NCBI RefSeq assembly: GCF_021083305.1
Contig: NZ_JAJFAY010000002.1
Location: 496,001-560,000 of the forward strand
DNA length: 64,000 nucleotides
Reading direction: 5' to 3'
From: Haladaptatus sp. DYF46
GTDB lineage: Archaea; Halobacteriota; Halobacteria; Halobacteriales; Haladaptataceae
This document shows, piece by piece, positions 33,029 to 41,218 of this stretch (its first letter is position 1; each line of letters begins with the position of its first letter). The notes below the pieces were generated by a model. That model was given only the letters and a program-made list of their open reading frames with translations. It ran no database searches and was not told where the DNA came from. Both the position numbers and the translations under genes were made by a program.

Positions 33029-34245
33029 CCGATACGAGCGACGCGAACGACACGCACCGGACACGCGACTCGTCGTCGTCCGATTCGAACGACTCGGCCG
33101 AGTCGTTCGATTCCTCGCTGTCGCTCGGGACGTTCGAGTTCGAGTGCGGGGAGGAGATTTCCGAGTTGAACGTCGCCTACGAAACGTACGGGGAGTTCAC
33201 CGGCGACAACGCGATCCTCGTCTGTCACGCGCTGACCGGAAGCCACCGCGTGACGGGGGCCGTCGACGGACAGGGCGAAGGCTGGTGGGATCAAATCGTC
33301 GGTCCGGGAAAAGCCATCGACACGCACGAACAGTTCGTCGTCGCCGCGAACGTTCCGGGGTCGTGCTACGGCACCACCGGTCCGGCCAGCACGAACCCCG
33401 AGACGGGAGAACCGTACGGCTCCGACTTCCCCGCCGTGACCGTCGGCGACTGGACTCGCGTCCAGAAACGACTCCTCGACGAACTCGGCGTCGACCGACT
33501 CCGGGCCGTCGTCGGCGGGAGCGTCGGCGGCATGAACACCCTCGAATGGGCGAAGCGATACCCCGAGATGGTCGAGCGCGTTGTTCCGGTCGCCACCGCG
33601 GCCCGTCTGGACCCGCAACTCGTCGCCCTCTCCGCCGTCGCACGCCGGGCCATCACCTCCGACCCCGCGTGGCAGGGCGGGGATTACTACCCCGACCACC
33701 CGGACACGGGATTGGCCCTCGCCCGGCAACTCGGCCACATCACGTACCTCTCGAAGGATTCGATGGACCAGAAGTTCGGCCGGGACTTCGCCGACCGGTC
33801 GCCGGGGTCGTTCCCGTCGAACGACGGCATCGCCGGGTTCGGTGCCGACTCCTACCGCGACGTGGAGAGCTATCTCGACTATCAGGCACAGAAGTTCGTC
33901 CGGCGGTTCGACGCGAACAGCTATCTCCGCCTCACGCACGCCATGGAGAACTACGACCTCGCCGCCGGATGCGACTCGGACGCGGACGCGCTCGCCGACT
34001 TCGACGGGGAGGCGCTCCTCATCTCGATTTCCGGCGACTGGCACTTCACGGTCGAACAGTCGGACCACCTCATGGAGACCTTCCAAGCGGCGGGCGTCGA
34101 AGCGACGCACCGTTCCCTCCACAGCGATCACGGCCACGACGCGTTTCTCACCGAACCCGAACTGGTCGGCCCGCCGATCCGACGGTTCCTCTCCTCCGAT
34201 TCGAGCGACTTCGCGCCGGTTCACGCCAGCCTGTTCGCCCAGTGA
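33025..34245 (+). CDS. metX: Homoserine O-acetyltransferase
   Basis: The 406-residue alpha/beta hydrolase-fold enzyme has 'ILVCHALTGSHRVTG', 'GSCYGTTGPASTNPETGEPYGSDFP', the nucleophile elbow 'VVGGSVGGMNTLEWA', and the C-terminal Asp and His in 'LISISGDWHF' and 'SDHGHDAFL'. It acetylates homoserine with acetyl-CoA, the first committed step to methionine. It overlaps the stop of metY by four bases (ATGA), so synthesis of the two proteins is coupled. The first about 35 residues are Ser/Asp-rich and probably disordered. Confidence 0.95.
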   Translation: MTDTSDANDTHRTRDSSSSDSNDSAESFDSSLSLGTFEFECGEEISELNVAYETYGEFTGDNAILVCHALTGSHRVTGAVDGQGEGWWDQIVGPGKAIDTHEQFVVAANVPGSCYGTTGPASTNPETGEPYGSDFPAVTVGDWTRVQKRLLDELGVDRLRAVVGGSVGGMNTLEWAKRYPEMVERVVPVATAARLDPQLVALSAVARRAITSDPAWQGGDYYPDHPDTGLALARQLGHITYLSKDSMDQKFGRDFADRSPGSFPSNDGIAGFGADSYRDVESYLDYQAQKFVRRFDANSYLRLTHAMENYDLAAGCDSDADALADFDGEALLISISGDWHFTVEQSDHLMETFQAAGVEATHRSLHSDHGHDAFLTEPELVGPPIRRFLSSDSSDFAPVHASLFAQ

Positions 34246-34298
34246 TCGTCCACCTCGGCCACGGCACTGATTAACATAGGGGTCGTCGGGAGTTCGAG

Positions 34299-35186
34299 AT
34301 GGAAACTCGACCACTTCTGCCGTCTCGAACGCTCACCGTCGCCATCGTCACCGCCGTCGCCGTTCTGCTCGTCACCGCGAGTTGGGGGTTCGTCCCGGCG
34401 AACGGTACGGTCCGGGCACAAAGCGCACGGGAAGCGAGGGAACCACAGCAGGAACCACGAGTAGCGAGCGTACAGGGGGTCGGACAGCGGGCGTGTGACT
34501 TCTCGACGCTCTACGACCGGAGCATCGATTCCGTCGTCTCCGTCGGCGTCGAAACGCGACGCGGTACGGGCGAAGGGTCCGGGTTCGTCTACGAACTGTC
34601 GAACGGCGTCGGCTACGTGGTCACGAATCAACACGTCGTCGCGGAGGCGACCCGACTCGGCGTCCAGTTCAATCGCGGTCAGTGGCGGAACGCGGACGTC
34701 GTCGGTACCGCACCCCGACGTGACCTCGCGGTTCTCCGCGTGCGAAACGTCCCGTCATACGTCGATTCGCTCCCGCTCGCCGAGGGGCGGGCGGAACCCG
34801 GAGCGTCCGTCGCCGCTCTCGGCAGTCCCCTCGGCCTCCAAGGAACCATCACGCAGGGCGTCGTCAGTGGGGTCAATCGGACGCTCCCATCGCGCCATGG
34901 GGCGACCATCTCCGGCGTCGTTCAGACCGACGCAGCTATCAATCCGGGCAACAGCGGCGGACCGCTCGTGAACTGTGATGGCCGCGTCGTCGGCGTCAAC
35001 ACCGCCGGAATCGCCGCCGGTGAAAACCTCGGCTTCGCGGTTTCGGCGTCGACGGTTCGTAAGACGGTGCCGCCGCTCGTCCGTGATGCGCGTCAAAAAA
35101 ATCAGTCGGAAATCTCGATGCGGTCGCCGTCGTCGGTTTCCTCCTCGACGATGGGGAGTCTGACTTCGAGGACGCCGTTGCGGTAG
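34299..35186 (+). CDS. Exported trypsin-like (HtrA/S1C) serine protease, no PDZ domain
   Basis: The 295-residue protein starts with a hydrophobic anchor ('LTVAIVTAVAVLLVTASWGFVPA') and carries the triad of S1C proteases: His in 'YVVTNQHVVAEA', Asp in 'RRDLAVLRVRN', Ser in 'DAAINPGNSGGPLVN'. It should degrade or refold proteins outside the membrane. Most HtrA proteases end with one or two PDZ domains; here the frame passes through a run of seven A (35095-35101) and its last about 28 codons lie antisense to hsp20. The tail therefore looks like read-through after loss of the PDZ region. Confidence 0.85.
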   Translation: METRPLLPSRTLTVAIVTAVAVLLVTASWGFVPANGTVRAQSAREAREPQQEPRVASVQGVGQRACDFSTLYDRSIDSVVSVGVETRRGTGEGSGFVYELSNGVGYVVTNQHVVAEATRLGVQFNRGQWRNADVVGTAPRRDLAVLRVRNVPSYVDSLPLAEGRAEPGASVAALGSPLGLQGTITQGVVSGVNRTLPSRHGATISGVVQTDAAINPGNSGGPLVNCDGRVVGVNTAGIAAGENLGFAVSASTVRKTVPPLVRDARQKNQSEISMRSPSSVSSSTMGSLTSRTPLR

Positions 35187-35524
35187 GTCGCCTCGATACC
35201 GTCCTTCTCGACCGACTTGGGCATCGTCACGCGTTCCGAGAGTTCGCGGGCGCGAGTGAAGTCCTCGCCCGTCACCTCGTGCTTCGCGGCGATGGTCAGC
35301 GCGTCGTCCGTGAACGCGATTTCTATCTCCTCCTTCTCGAATCCGGGGAGGTCGGCCACGAGGACGAACTCACCGTCGTGTTCTTTCAAGTCCACGTGCG
35401 TTCCGCCGTTCTGTGCGCTCGTCCCGCTTCGGGGTTCGCCGTGGAAATCGCTCGTGCCCCACATTCGGGCGCGCATCTGTTCGAACATTCGGTCCATATC
35501 CTCAAAGGGAGTGTATCGTTCCAT
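35102..35524 (-). CDS. Small heat-shock protein, Hsp20/alpha-crystallin
   Basis: The 140-residue protein has an N-terminal arm ('MERYTPFEDMDRMFEQMRARMW') and an alpha-crystallin domain with 'HDGEFVLVADLPGFEKEEIEIAFTDDALTIAAKHE' and 'ATYRNGVLEVRLPIVEEE' (GVLxxxLP). It prevents aggregation of unfolded proteins in the cytoplasm. The 3' end overlaps the convergent protease gene by 85 bases. A perfect 18-base palindrome lies just upstream of its TATA region. ATG 35524 is chosen over 35533. Confidence 0.93.
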   Translation of the reverse strand: MERYTPFEDMDRMFEQMRARMWGTSDFHGEPRSGTSAQNGGTHVDLKEHDGEFVLVADLPGFEKEEIEIAFTDDALTIAAKHEVTGEDFTRARELSERVTMPKSVEKDGIEATYRNGVLEVRLPIVEEETDDGDRIEISD

Positions 35525-35555
35525 GATAATCACCGAATGTATTAGACGACGTGTG

Positions 35556-35592
35556 AGATATTAAAGATATCGAGACACGTGATATCACGTGT
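35556..35592 (-). promoter_or_regulatory. hsp20 promoter with 18-base perfect palindrome
   Basis: ACACGTGATATCACGTGT at 35575-35592 reads the same on both strands. Read leftward it is followed by 'CGATATCTTTAATATCTC', whose TTTAATAT is a TATA box about 35 bases before the ATG. A repressor or activator dimer site just upstream of the BRE/TATA is the simplest reading. Confidence 0.65.
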
Positions 35593-35642
35593 TTTAGAAC
35601 TTCTACCGCCATAACCACCAGTTCATGTCGGATGATCGTCAC

Positions 35643-36278
35643 TCAAAGCGCGTTCTTTCGACCCAGCACGTCGTGGAGTTCGTTCATGTGCGAGACGATG
35701 GTGTCACAGGCGGGTGCGACGGCGGGTTTCGGTTCGAATCCGACGGCCAACCCCGCGACTTCGAGCATCGGGAGGTCGTTCGCGCCGTCGCCGATAGCGA
35801 CGGTGTTCACCATGTCCACGCCCAGTTCCTCCGCGAGCGCTTCGAGCGCGTCGTCCTTCGTCCCCTCGATGAGCGGTCCCTCCACTTCGCCCGTCAGTTT
35901 CGTTCCGTCGTCCAGCAACCGGTTGGCGACGATGGTGTCCACCGAGACGCCTTCGCGTTCGAGCGCGTCTTGAACGCCCCACTCGAACCCGCCGGTGAGG
36001 ATGGCGACGTGGGTTCCCTTCTCCTCCAGTTCGCCGAGGAGTTCGGCGGCACCGGGCCGGAGCGTCACCTCCGAGAAGGCGTCCGCGGCCTTTTTCACCG
36101 GCAACCCTTCGAGCAGGGCGGCCCGTTCGCGGAGGCTCTCCGCGTAACTGAGTTCGTCGTTCATCGCTCGGGCGGTGATGTCCGCCATCTCGTCGGCCGC
36201 ACCGACCTGTTTCCCGAGGAGGACGGTCATCTCCGAGTCCGAAAGCGTTCCGTCGAAATCGAACGCGACTAACGTCAT
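35643..36278 (-). CDS. serB: Phosphoserine phosphatase
   Basis: The 211-residue HAD-superfamily enzyme has 'VAFDFDGTLSDSEMTVLL' (DxDGT nucleophile motif), 'VAILTGGFEWGV' (motif II Thr), a conserved Lys in 'EGTKDDALEAL' and 'VAIGDGANDLPMLEVAGLAVGFEPKP' (GDGxND). It removes the phosphate from L-phosphoserine in serine synthesis. serA, the first enzyme of the same pathway, lies about 1.9 kb away on the other strand. Length and motifs are those of SerB. Confidence 0.93.
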   Translation of the reverse strand: MTLVAFDFDGTLSDSEMTVLLGKQVGAADEMADITARAMNDELSYAESLRERAALLEGLPVKKAADAFSEVTLRPGAAELLGELEEKGTHVAILTGGFEWGVQDALEREGVSVDTIVANRLLDDGTKLTGEVEGPLIEGTKDDALEALAEELGVDMVNTVAIGDGANDLPMLEVAGLAVGFEPKPAVAPACDTIVSHMNELHDVLGRKNAL

Positions 36279-36636
36279 TCGAGTCTCGATTCGTGCTTCG
36301 GGTTGTTAAATGAGCGTGGTGTGCGTGGAAATTGCCGGAGATATAAACGGACCGAGCGTGAGGAGGTCGAATTCGGCCGTAAGCGCCGACTACTCGGGAG
36401 TGATGCTCGCTTCCTGGGTCGGCGTGGTAAACTGCCTCGGGGCATCCACGCTGTATTTTCTGTGAAGGGCGCAATTGCGACGGTTCGCCGGGTGACGCGC
36501 CCGGTTCGAATCGGAAAGACCGTCCATCAAGAGAATCTCTCGTTCGAATTTCGTGTGTGCTGGAATAGTTGAACGTGGGTGACTGAACGATGACAAGACA
36601 TATGGTAGTTCTCGCAACATCTCTCAAACGTTCTAT
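36279..36636. other. Intergenic region between serB and the Band-7 gene
   Basis: The 358-base gap separates divergent genes. An open frame of 89 codons on the + strand (36303-36572) encodes an Arg-rich product unlike haloarchaeal proteins and is not called. 'cggttcgaatcgg' near 36501-36513 resembles a tRNA T-arm but no cloverleaf can be built. 'tgacaagacatatggtag' near 36588-36605 is AT-rich and may be the Band-7 promoter. Confidence 0.4.
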
Positions 36637-37611
36637 ATGAGTTCCGATAGCGACATTCCGATAGACCCCGACGGTTCCTCGGGACCGAACATCCCGGACA
36701 TCGACCTCCGAAGCATCTTCAGCAACACGCTTCTCATCGCCCTCGTCATCGTCCTCATCGCCGCTCCGGTGATTGGGTTCCTCTCGTGGACGCCCACCGA
36801 AGAGGGGAACGTGCAGGTCGTGAAAAAGTGGGGTGCCGCGACGGGAACGGTGTTCGAACCGGGTGCCCACTTCATCAACCCGATTTCACAGGACACCGTG
36901 TCGCTCTCCACGCGTCCCCAGTCTTACACCATGTCCAGCCAGCAGGGCGAAGGGAGCAAGTCCGATACCGACGACTCCATCACCGTCCTGACCGAGGACG
37001 GACTCCGCGTGGACATCGACATCACCGTCCGGTATCGCGTGGATGCGGGAGAGGCCGTGAAGTTCTACAAGAACTACCGGACGCTCGGGTCCGCGGAGCA
37101 GCGACTCATCCGCCCGAGCATTCGGTCCGTACTCCGTACCGAGGCGGGTGCGCTCCCCGTGACCGAAATCTACACCGGAAAGGGCCAGACGGAACTGAAG
37201 CAGGCCGCCCAAAGCGCCCTGAAGAAGGATTTCGCCCGCGACGCCCTCATCCTCGAAGCGGTCCAGATTCGGAAGGTCAACCTTCCGAAACAGTACGAAC
37301 AGGCGGTCGAACAGAAGGAGATTACGAAACAGCGCCGCCAACAGAAGAAGAACGAACTCGAAGTCGAGAAACTCGAAGCCGACCGGAAGAAGATCGAGGC
37401 GAACGGGGAGGCGGAAGCGAATCGCATCCTGAGTGAATCGCTCGACCAGAAGGTCCTCACGCAGCAGTACATCGACAAACTCGACGACACCGATACGGTC
37501 TACATCCCGGTCGGCGATGACGGCTACCCGCAGTTCGTTCGGAACGTCGGCGGGTCGAACGACGATTCGTCATCGGGGTCGTCCACCAACTCGACGAACG
37601 CCTCGGCCTGA
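36637..37611 (+). CDS. SPFH/Band 7 (prohibitin-like) membrane protein
   Basis: The 324-residue protein has an N-terminal anchor ('LLIALVIVLIAAPVIGFLSW'), an SPFH domain ('EEGNVQVVKKWGAATGTVFEPGAHFINPISQDTVSL', 'EDGLRVDIDITVRYRVD', 'RPSIRSVLRTEAGALPVTEIYT') and a coiled coil ('EQAVEQKEITKQRRQQKKNELEVEKLEADRKKIEANGEAEA'). Such proteins oligomerise at membranes and organise microdomains or control proteases. The next gene, a small membrane protein with CxxC motifs, overlaps its stop (TGATG). Confidence 0.92.
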   Translation: MSSDSDIPIDPDGSSGPNIPDIDLRSIFSNTLLIALVIVLIAAPVIGFLSWTPTEEGNVQVVKKWGAATGTVFEPGAHFINPISQDTVSLSTRPQSYTMSSQQGEGSKSDTDDSITVLTEDGLRVDIDITVRYRVDAGEAVKFYKNYRTLGSAEQRLIRPSIRSVLRTEAGALPVTEIYTGKGQTELKQAAQSALKKDFARDALILEAVQIRKVNLPKQYEQAVEQKEITKQRRQQKKNELEVEKLEADRKKIEANGEAEANRILSESLDQKVLTQQYIDKLDDTDTVYIPVGDDGYPQFVRNVGGSNDDSSSGSSTNSTNASA

Positions 37612-38093
37612 TGGCGAACGACGCCACGACCCGATTGACGAAGTGGATCCTCGCCGCGGTCGGGTTGGCCGTGCTCGCGATTCTCCTCGGCGTCGTCGTC
37701 CGGTGGCTGGTGAGTTGGAAAGCCCTGCTCTTGTTGTGCGTCGTTCTCGTCCCAGCGGCGCTTCTGTCCTACCGACTCAGCCGAGCGGAGCGCGCGTACG
37801 ATAGTGGACGGTACGGCGTCGGTCGCCGCGTCGTGACGGAGCGAATTGCACTCGGCGACGAAGAATGCAGCGTCTGTGGCACCATCGGCGGGGACGGCGT
37901 TCGGCGACGGTTCGTGAAGGAACTCGTCGTCGACGGCGTCCCGGTCGCACTGGTCGAAAGCGGGCACAACGACTACTGTCGGGCGTGTTTCGCCGACGAG
38001 TCGGACGAAGGCGACGAAAAGAGCGGCACGGGACGGAACGAGACGAAACGGCCGACATGTGACCGACGCGAGCGGAACGAGGAGCGTCACTGA
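37611..38093 (+). CDS. Hypothetical membrane protein with zinc-ribbon-like CxxC pairs
   Basis: The 160-residue product has two adjacent membrane helices ('WILAAVGLAVLAILLGVVVRWLVSW' and 'ALLLLCVVLVPAALLSYRL') and a cytoplasmic part with 'EECSVCGTIGGDG' and 'HNDYCRACFADE', two CxxC pairs able to bind one zinc. Its ATG overlaps the stop of the Band-7 gene, so it is likely a partner of that scaffold, filling the place that NfeD-like proteins hold in bacteria. The family was not recognised. Confidence 0.75.
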   Translation: MANDATTRLTKWILAAVGLAVLAILLGVVVRWLVSWKALLLLCVVLVPAALLSYRLSRAERAYDSGRYGVGRRVVTERIALGDEECSVCGTIGGDGVRRRFVKELVVDGVPVALVESGHNDYCRACFADESDEGDEKSGTGRNETKRPTCDRRERNEERH

Positions 38094-38112
38094 CCGTCGA
38101 TTCGCCCCACGT

Positions 38113-38175
38113 ATCAACATTTTTTCAAAAGAAAGAATAAAAAAACATATTGGCAATCTTCGCTGTGAGAGAAAG
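38113..38175 (+). promoter_or_regulatory. AT-rich terminator/promoter zone before serA
   Basis: A T6 run ('cattttttcaaaag', 38117-38131) at the end of the preceding unit fits archaeal T-tract termination. It is followed by an A-rich stretch and 'aaaaacatattggc' near 38144-38157. The latter is TATA-like and lies some 55-60 bases before the serA ATG. Confidence 0.45.
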
Positions 38176-38208
38176 GGTTAACGGGTGTGGGGTGCTTTTT
38201 CTCCAGCA

Positions 38209-39792
38209 ATGAAGGTTCTCGTCACGGACCCAATCGCGGACGCGGGTCTCGACCGACTTCGCGAAAGCGGTTACGAGGTAGAGACGGCCTACGACGTAGA
38301 AGGCGACGCACTGCTGAACGCTGTTTCTGACGCGAACGGGCTCATCGTCCGCTCCGGCACGGACGTCAACCGCGACGTGTTCGAGGCCGCATCCGACCTC
38401 GTCATCGTCGGGCGCGCGGGTATCGGCGTGGACAACATCGACATCGACGCCGCGACGGAACACGGCGTCATCGTGGCGAACGCACCGGAGGGCAACGTCC
38501 GCGCTGCCGCCGAACACACGGTTGCGATGGCGTTCGCCGCCGCACGCTCGATTCCGCAAGCACACGTCCGAATGAAGGACGGCGAGTGGGCGAAGGGCGA
38601 CTACCTCGGAACTGAACTGAACGGCAAGACGCTCGGTATCGTCGGCCTCGGCCGCGTCGGACAGGAGGTCGCCAAGAAACTCGACAGCCTCGGCATGGAC
38701 CTCGTCGCGTACGACCCGTACATCAGCGAGGACCTCGCAAGACAACTCGGCGCGGAACTGGTCGAACTGGACGACTGTCTGGAACGTGCTGACTTCCTGA
38801 CCGTTCACACGCCGCTCACCCCCGAGACGGAAGGCCTCATCAGCACCGAAGAACTCGCACAGGTCGAGGGCGGCTATCTCATCAACTGCGCCCGCGGCGG
38901 CGTCGTGGACGAAGACGCGCTCGCCGAAGCGGTGGGGGACGGCATCCTCGCAGGTGCCGCACTGGACGTGTTCGCCGAGGAACCCCTCCCCGAAAACAGC
39001 CCGCTGCTCGACGAGGACGACGTCATCCTCACGCCCCACCTCGGTGCGAGTACGGAAGCCGCACAGGAGAACGTGGCCACGAGTACCGCCGATCAAGTGG
39101 TCGCCGCGCTCCGCGAGGAACCGGTCATCAACGCTCTCAACGCGCCGTCCGTAGAGGAGAGCGCGTTCCCCCGCGTCCGTCCGTACATCGAACTCGCCGA
39201 GACGGCGGGGAAAATCGCCACGCAACTGCTCGACGAGCGCATCGAGCGCATCGAGGTGAACTACGAGGGCGACATCGCCGAGGAAGATGTTGACCTCGTC
39301 ACCGCCAGTGCCCAAAAAGGCGTCTTCCAACCGCTCGAATGGCAGGTCAACGCCGTCAACGCGCCGCAGATCGCCGAGGAGCGCGGCGTCGAGGTGACCG
39401 AGAGCAAGACCCGACAGGCCGACGACTTCCAGAGCCTCATCTCCGTCACGGTCGAGAGCGGCGACGAGGAGATAACGGTCGAGGGGACCCTCTTCGCCGA
39501 CGACGACCCGCGAATCGTCCGCATCGACGGCTACCGCGTGGACGCCATCCCGCACGGCCACATGGTCGTCGCCCGCAATCAGGACAAACCCGGCGTCATC
39601 GGATACGTCGGCACCGTTCTCGGCGAACACGACGTCAACATCGCGGGCATGTTCAACGCCCGCGAGAACAACGGCGGCGAGGCGCTGTCGGTGTACAATC
39701 TCGACAGCGAACTCAGTCCAGCAGCGAAGGAGGCGCTCGAAGCGGACGAGCGCATCATCGAAGTGCGAAGTATCGAGCTAAACGGGAACTGA
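38209..39792 (+). CDS. serA: D-3-phosphoglycerate dehydrogenase
   Basis: The 527-residue protein has a catalytic/NAD domain ('VRAAAEHTVAMAFAAARSIP', 'GKTLGIVGLGRVGQEVAKKLDSLGMDLVAYDPY' with GxGxxG, 'INCARGGVVDEDALAEAV', 'VILTPHLGASTEAAQ' with catalytic His), an intervening domain and a C-terminal ACT domain ('KPGVIGYVGTVLGEHDVNIAGMFNARE'). It oxidises 3-phosphoglycerate at the start of serine synthesis; the ACT domain is the usual site of serine feedback. The ATG at 38209 is the family start. Confidence 0.97.
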   Translation: MKVLVTDPIADAGLDRLRESGYEVETAYDVEGDALLNAVSDANGLIVRSGTDVNRDVFEAASDLVIVGRAGIGVDNIDIDAATEHGVIVANAPEGNVRAAAEHTVAMAFAAARSIPQAHVRMKDGEWAKGDYLGTELNGKTLGIVGLGRVGQEVAKKLDSLGMDLVAYDPYISEDLARQLGAELVELDDCLERADFLTVHTPLTPETEGLISTEELAQVEGGYLINCARGGVVDEDALAEAVGDGILAGAALDVFAEEPLPENSPLLDEDDVILTPHLGASTEAAQENVATSTADQVVAALREEPVINALNAPSVEESAFPRVRPYIELAETAGKIATQLLDERIERIEVNYEGDIAEEDVDLVTASAQKGVFQPLEWQVNAVNAPQIAEERGVEVTESKTRQADDFQSLISVTVESGDEEITVEGTLFADDDPRIVRIDGYRVDAIPHGHMVVARNQDKPGVIGYVGTVLGEHDVNIAGMFNARENNGGEALSVYNLDSELSPAAKEALEADERIIEVRSIELNGN

Positions 39793-39929
39793 ACCGCGGT
39801 CGCTGGCAGCGAACCTTTTTATACGAAGACGGGGGCAAAACCGGTGTGAATGAAAGACGTACTGACTCTTTGGCAGTTTCCCCTGCCGCGAAAGCCGGAC
39901 TCAAGTAGTCGCCGTCCGACGTTCGAGAC

Positions 39930-41204
39930 GTGTCGGACGACCAAGGAACCGTGAGCACGACGGGGGGGACGGCTCCGGCGGAACGATATCCGAACGAGGG
40001 AGAATCCCACTCGGAGCGGCTGCTTTCGGGCTACACGGGGCGACTCCTGCTGACGGTTTCGCTCGGCTGGACAGCGATTCAGGCGGGGCGGCTCGTGCTC
40101 TCGCCGATGCTCCCGACCGTCATGGAAAGCCTCCGTATCACGGAAGTACAGGCGGGATTCGCGCTCACGTTGCTGTGGGGCCTGTACGCGCTCGGGCAGT
40201 ATCCGAGCGGTCGCCTCTCGGACGGTCTCACGCGCAAAACGCTACTCGCCGCCGGACTCACCCCGCTCGTCGTCGGGTTCGTCACCCTCGCCAGCGCGCC
40301 GACCTACTCGGTGTTTCTCCTCGGCGCGGCGCTGGTCGGGACGGGCGCGGGTCTGTATCCGACCCCCGCCCGTGCGCTTATTTCGGATCTGTTCGTCGTC
40401 AAGCGCGGCAAGGCGTTCGGGTTACACACGTCGTCAGGGGACACCGGCGGGGCGGTGGCGGCCGCGCTCGCCGTCACGGTGCTCGCGGTAGCGATGTGGC
40501 GAGCGGCGTTCGCGCCCGTTATCGTGGTGCTCGCCGTCGTGTTCGTCCTGCTCCACCGGTGGAGCCGCGAAGCTTACACGCCTCCGTCTTTCTCCCGAGC
40601 GACAGTCGCGGCGGCCGCAAGGGACATCGGCGCGACTGCCCGCAGGCTCGGCGACCGGAAGACGACGGCGATACTCGTCGCCTACTCCATGTTCGCGTTC
40701 GTCTGGCAGTCGTCCGCAGGATTCCTCCCGACGTTCCTCCAGGAATCGAAGGGATTCTCGGCTGGACTCGCGAGTGCCGGGTTCGCCGCCATGTTCGTCG
40801 TCGGCGCGCTGGTGAAACCGATTTCCGGGTCGCTCGGCGACCGGATATCGCGTCCCATCGTCGCCGCCGGGTCGCTCATCGTGGCGACGGCCGCCCTCGC
40901 GGGACTCCTCGCGGCGAGCAGGACGCTCGTCGTCGCATCGTGCGTCGTGATTTTCGCGGTCGGGCTGATGGCCTACCCGCCCGTCATGCAGGCGTATCTG
41001 ATGGACGTGTTTCCGGACGGGAGCATGGGCGGCGACCTCGGCGCGACGCGAACCGTCTACATCGGACTCGGCAGCCTCGGCCCGACGTACGTCGGGTTCG
41101 TCGCCGGGCGCTCGGGATACGAAACGGCGTTCACCGGACTGCTCGCGTGTCTGCTCGTCAGCGCGACCATCGTGTTCGTACTGGCACGAGTGGGGCGAAA
41201 ATAG
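39930..41204 (+). CDS. Major facilitator superfamily transporter
   Basis: The 424-residue protein (GTG start) has 12 predicted spans. 'GLYALGQYPSGRLSDGLTRKTLLAAGL' contains the MFS loop 2-3 motif (G-R-x-S-D-x-x-x-R-K). 'GAGLYPTPARALISDLFVVKRGKAFGLHTSSGDTGGAVAAAL' resembles MFS transporters of the NarK/oxalate-formate or drug type. The substrate is not readable. The hydrophilic N-terminus of about 30 residues is probably cytoplasmic. It is convergent with thrC. Confidence 0.9.
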   Translation: MSDDQGTVSTTGGTAPAERYPNEGESHSERLLSGYTGRLLLTVSLGWTAIQAGRLVLSPMLPTVMESLRITEVQAGFALTLLWGLYALGQYPSGRLSDGLTRKTLLAAGLTPLVVGFVTLASAPTYSVFLLGAALVGTGAGLYPTPARALISDLFVVKRGKAFGLHTSSGDTGGAVAAALAVTVLAVAMWRAAFAPVIVVLAVVFVLLHRWSREAYTPPSFSRATVAAAARDIGATARRLGDRKTTAILVAYSMFAFVWQSSAGFLPTFLQESKGFSAGLASAGFAAMFVVGALVKPISGSLGDRISRPIVAAGSLIVATAALAGLLAASRTLVVASCVVIFAVGLMAYPPVMQAYLMDVFPDGSMGGDLGATRTVYIGLGSLGPTYVGFVAGRSGYETAFTGLLACLLVSATIVFVLARVGRK

Positions 41205-41218
41205 CCGGTCCCGAACTC

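Noticed and set aside
36482..36520. Possible tRNA ('cggttcgaatcgg' looks like a T-arm)
   Set aside because: No acceptor stem, D-arm or anticodon arm can be fitted around it.
38125..39630. 501-codon frame antisense to serA
   Set aside because: serA carries all family motifs; the antisense product is a typical shadow.
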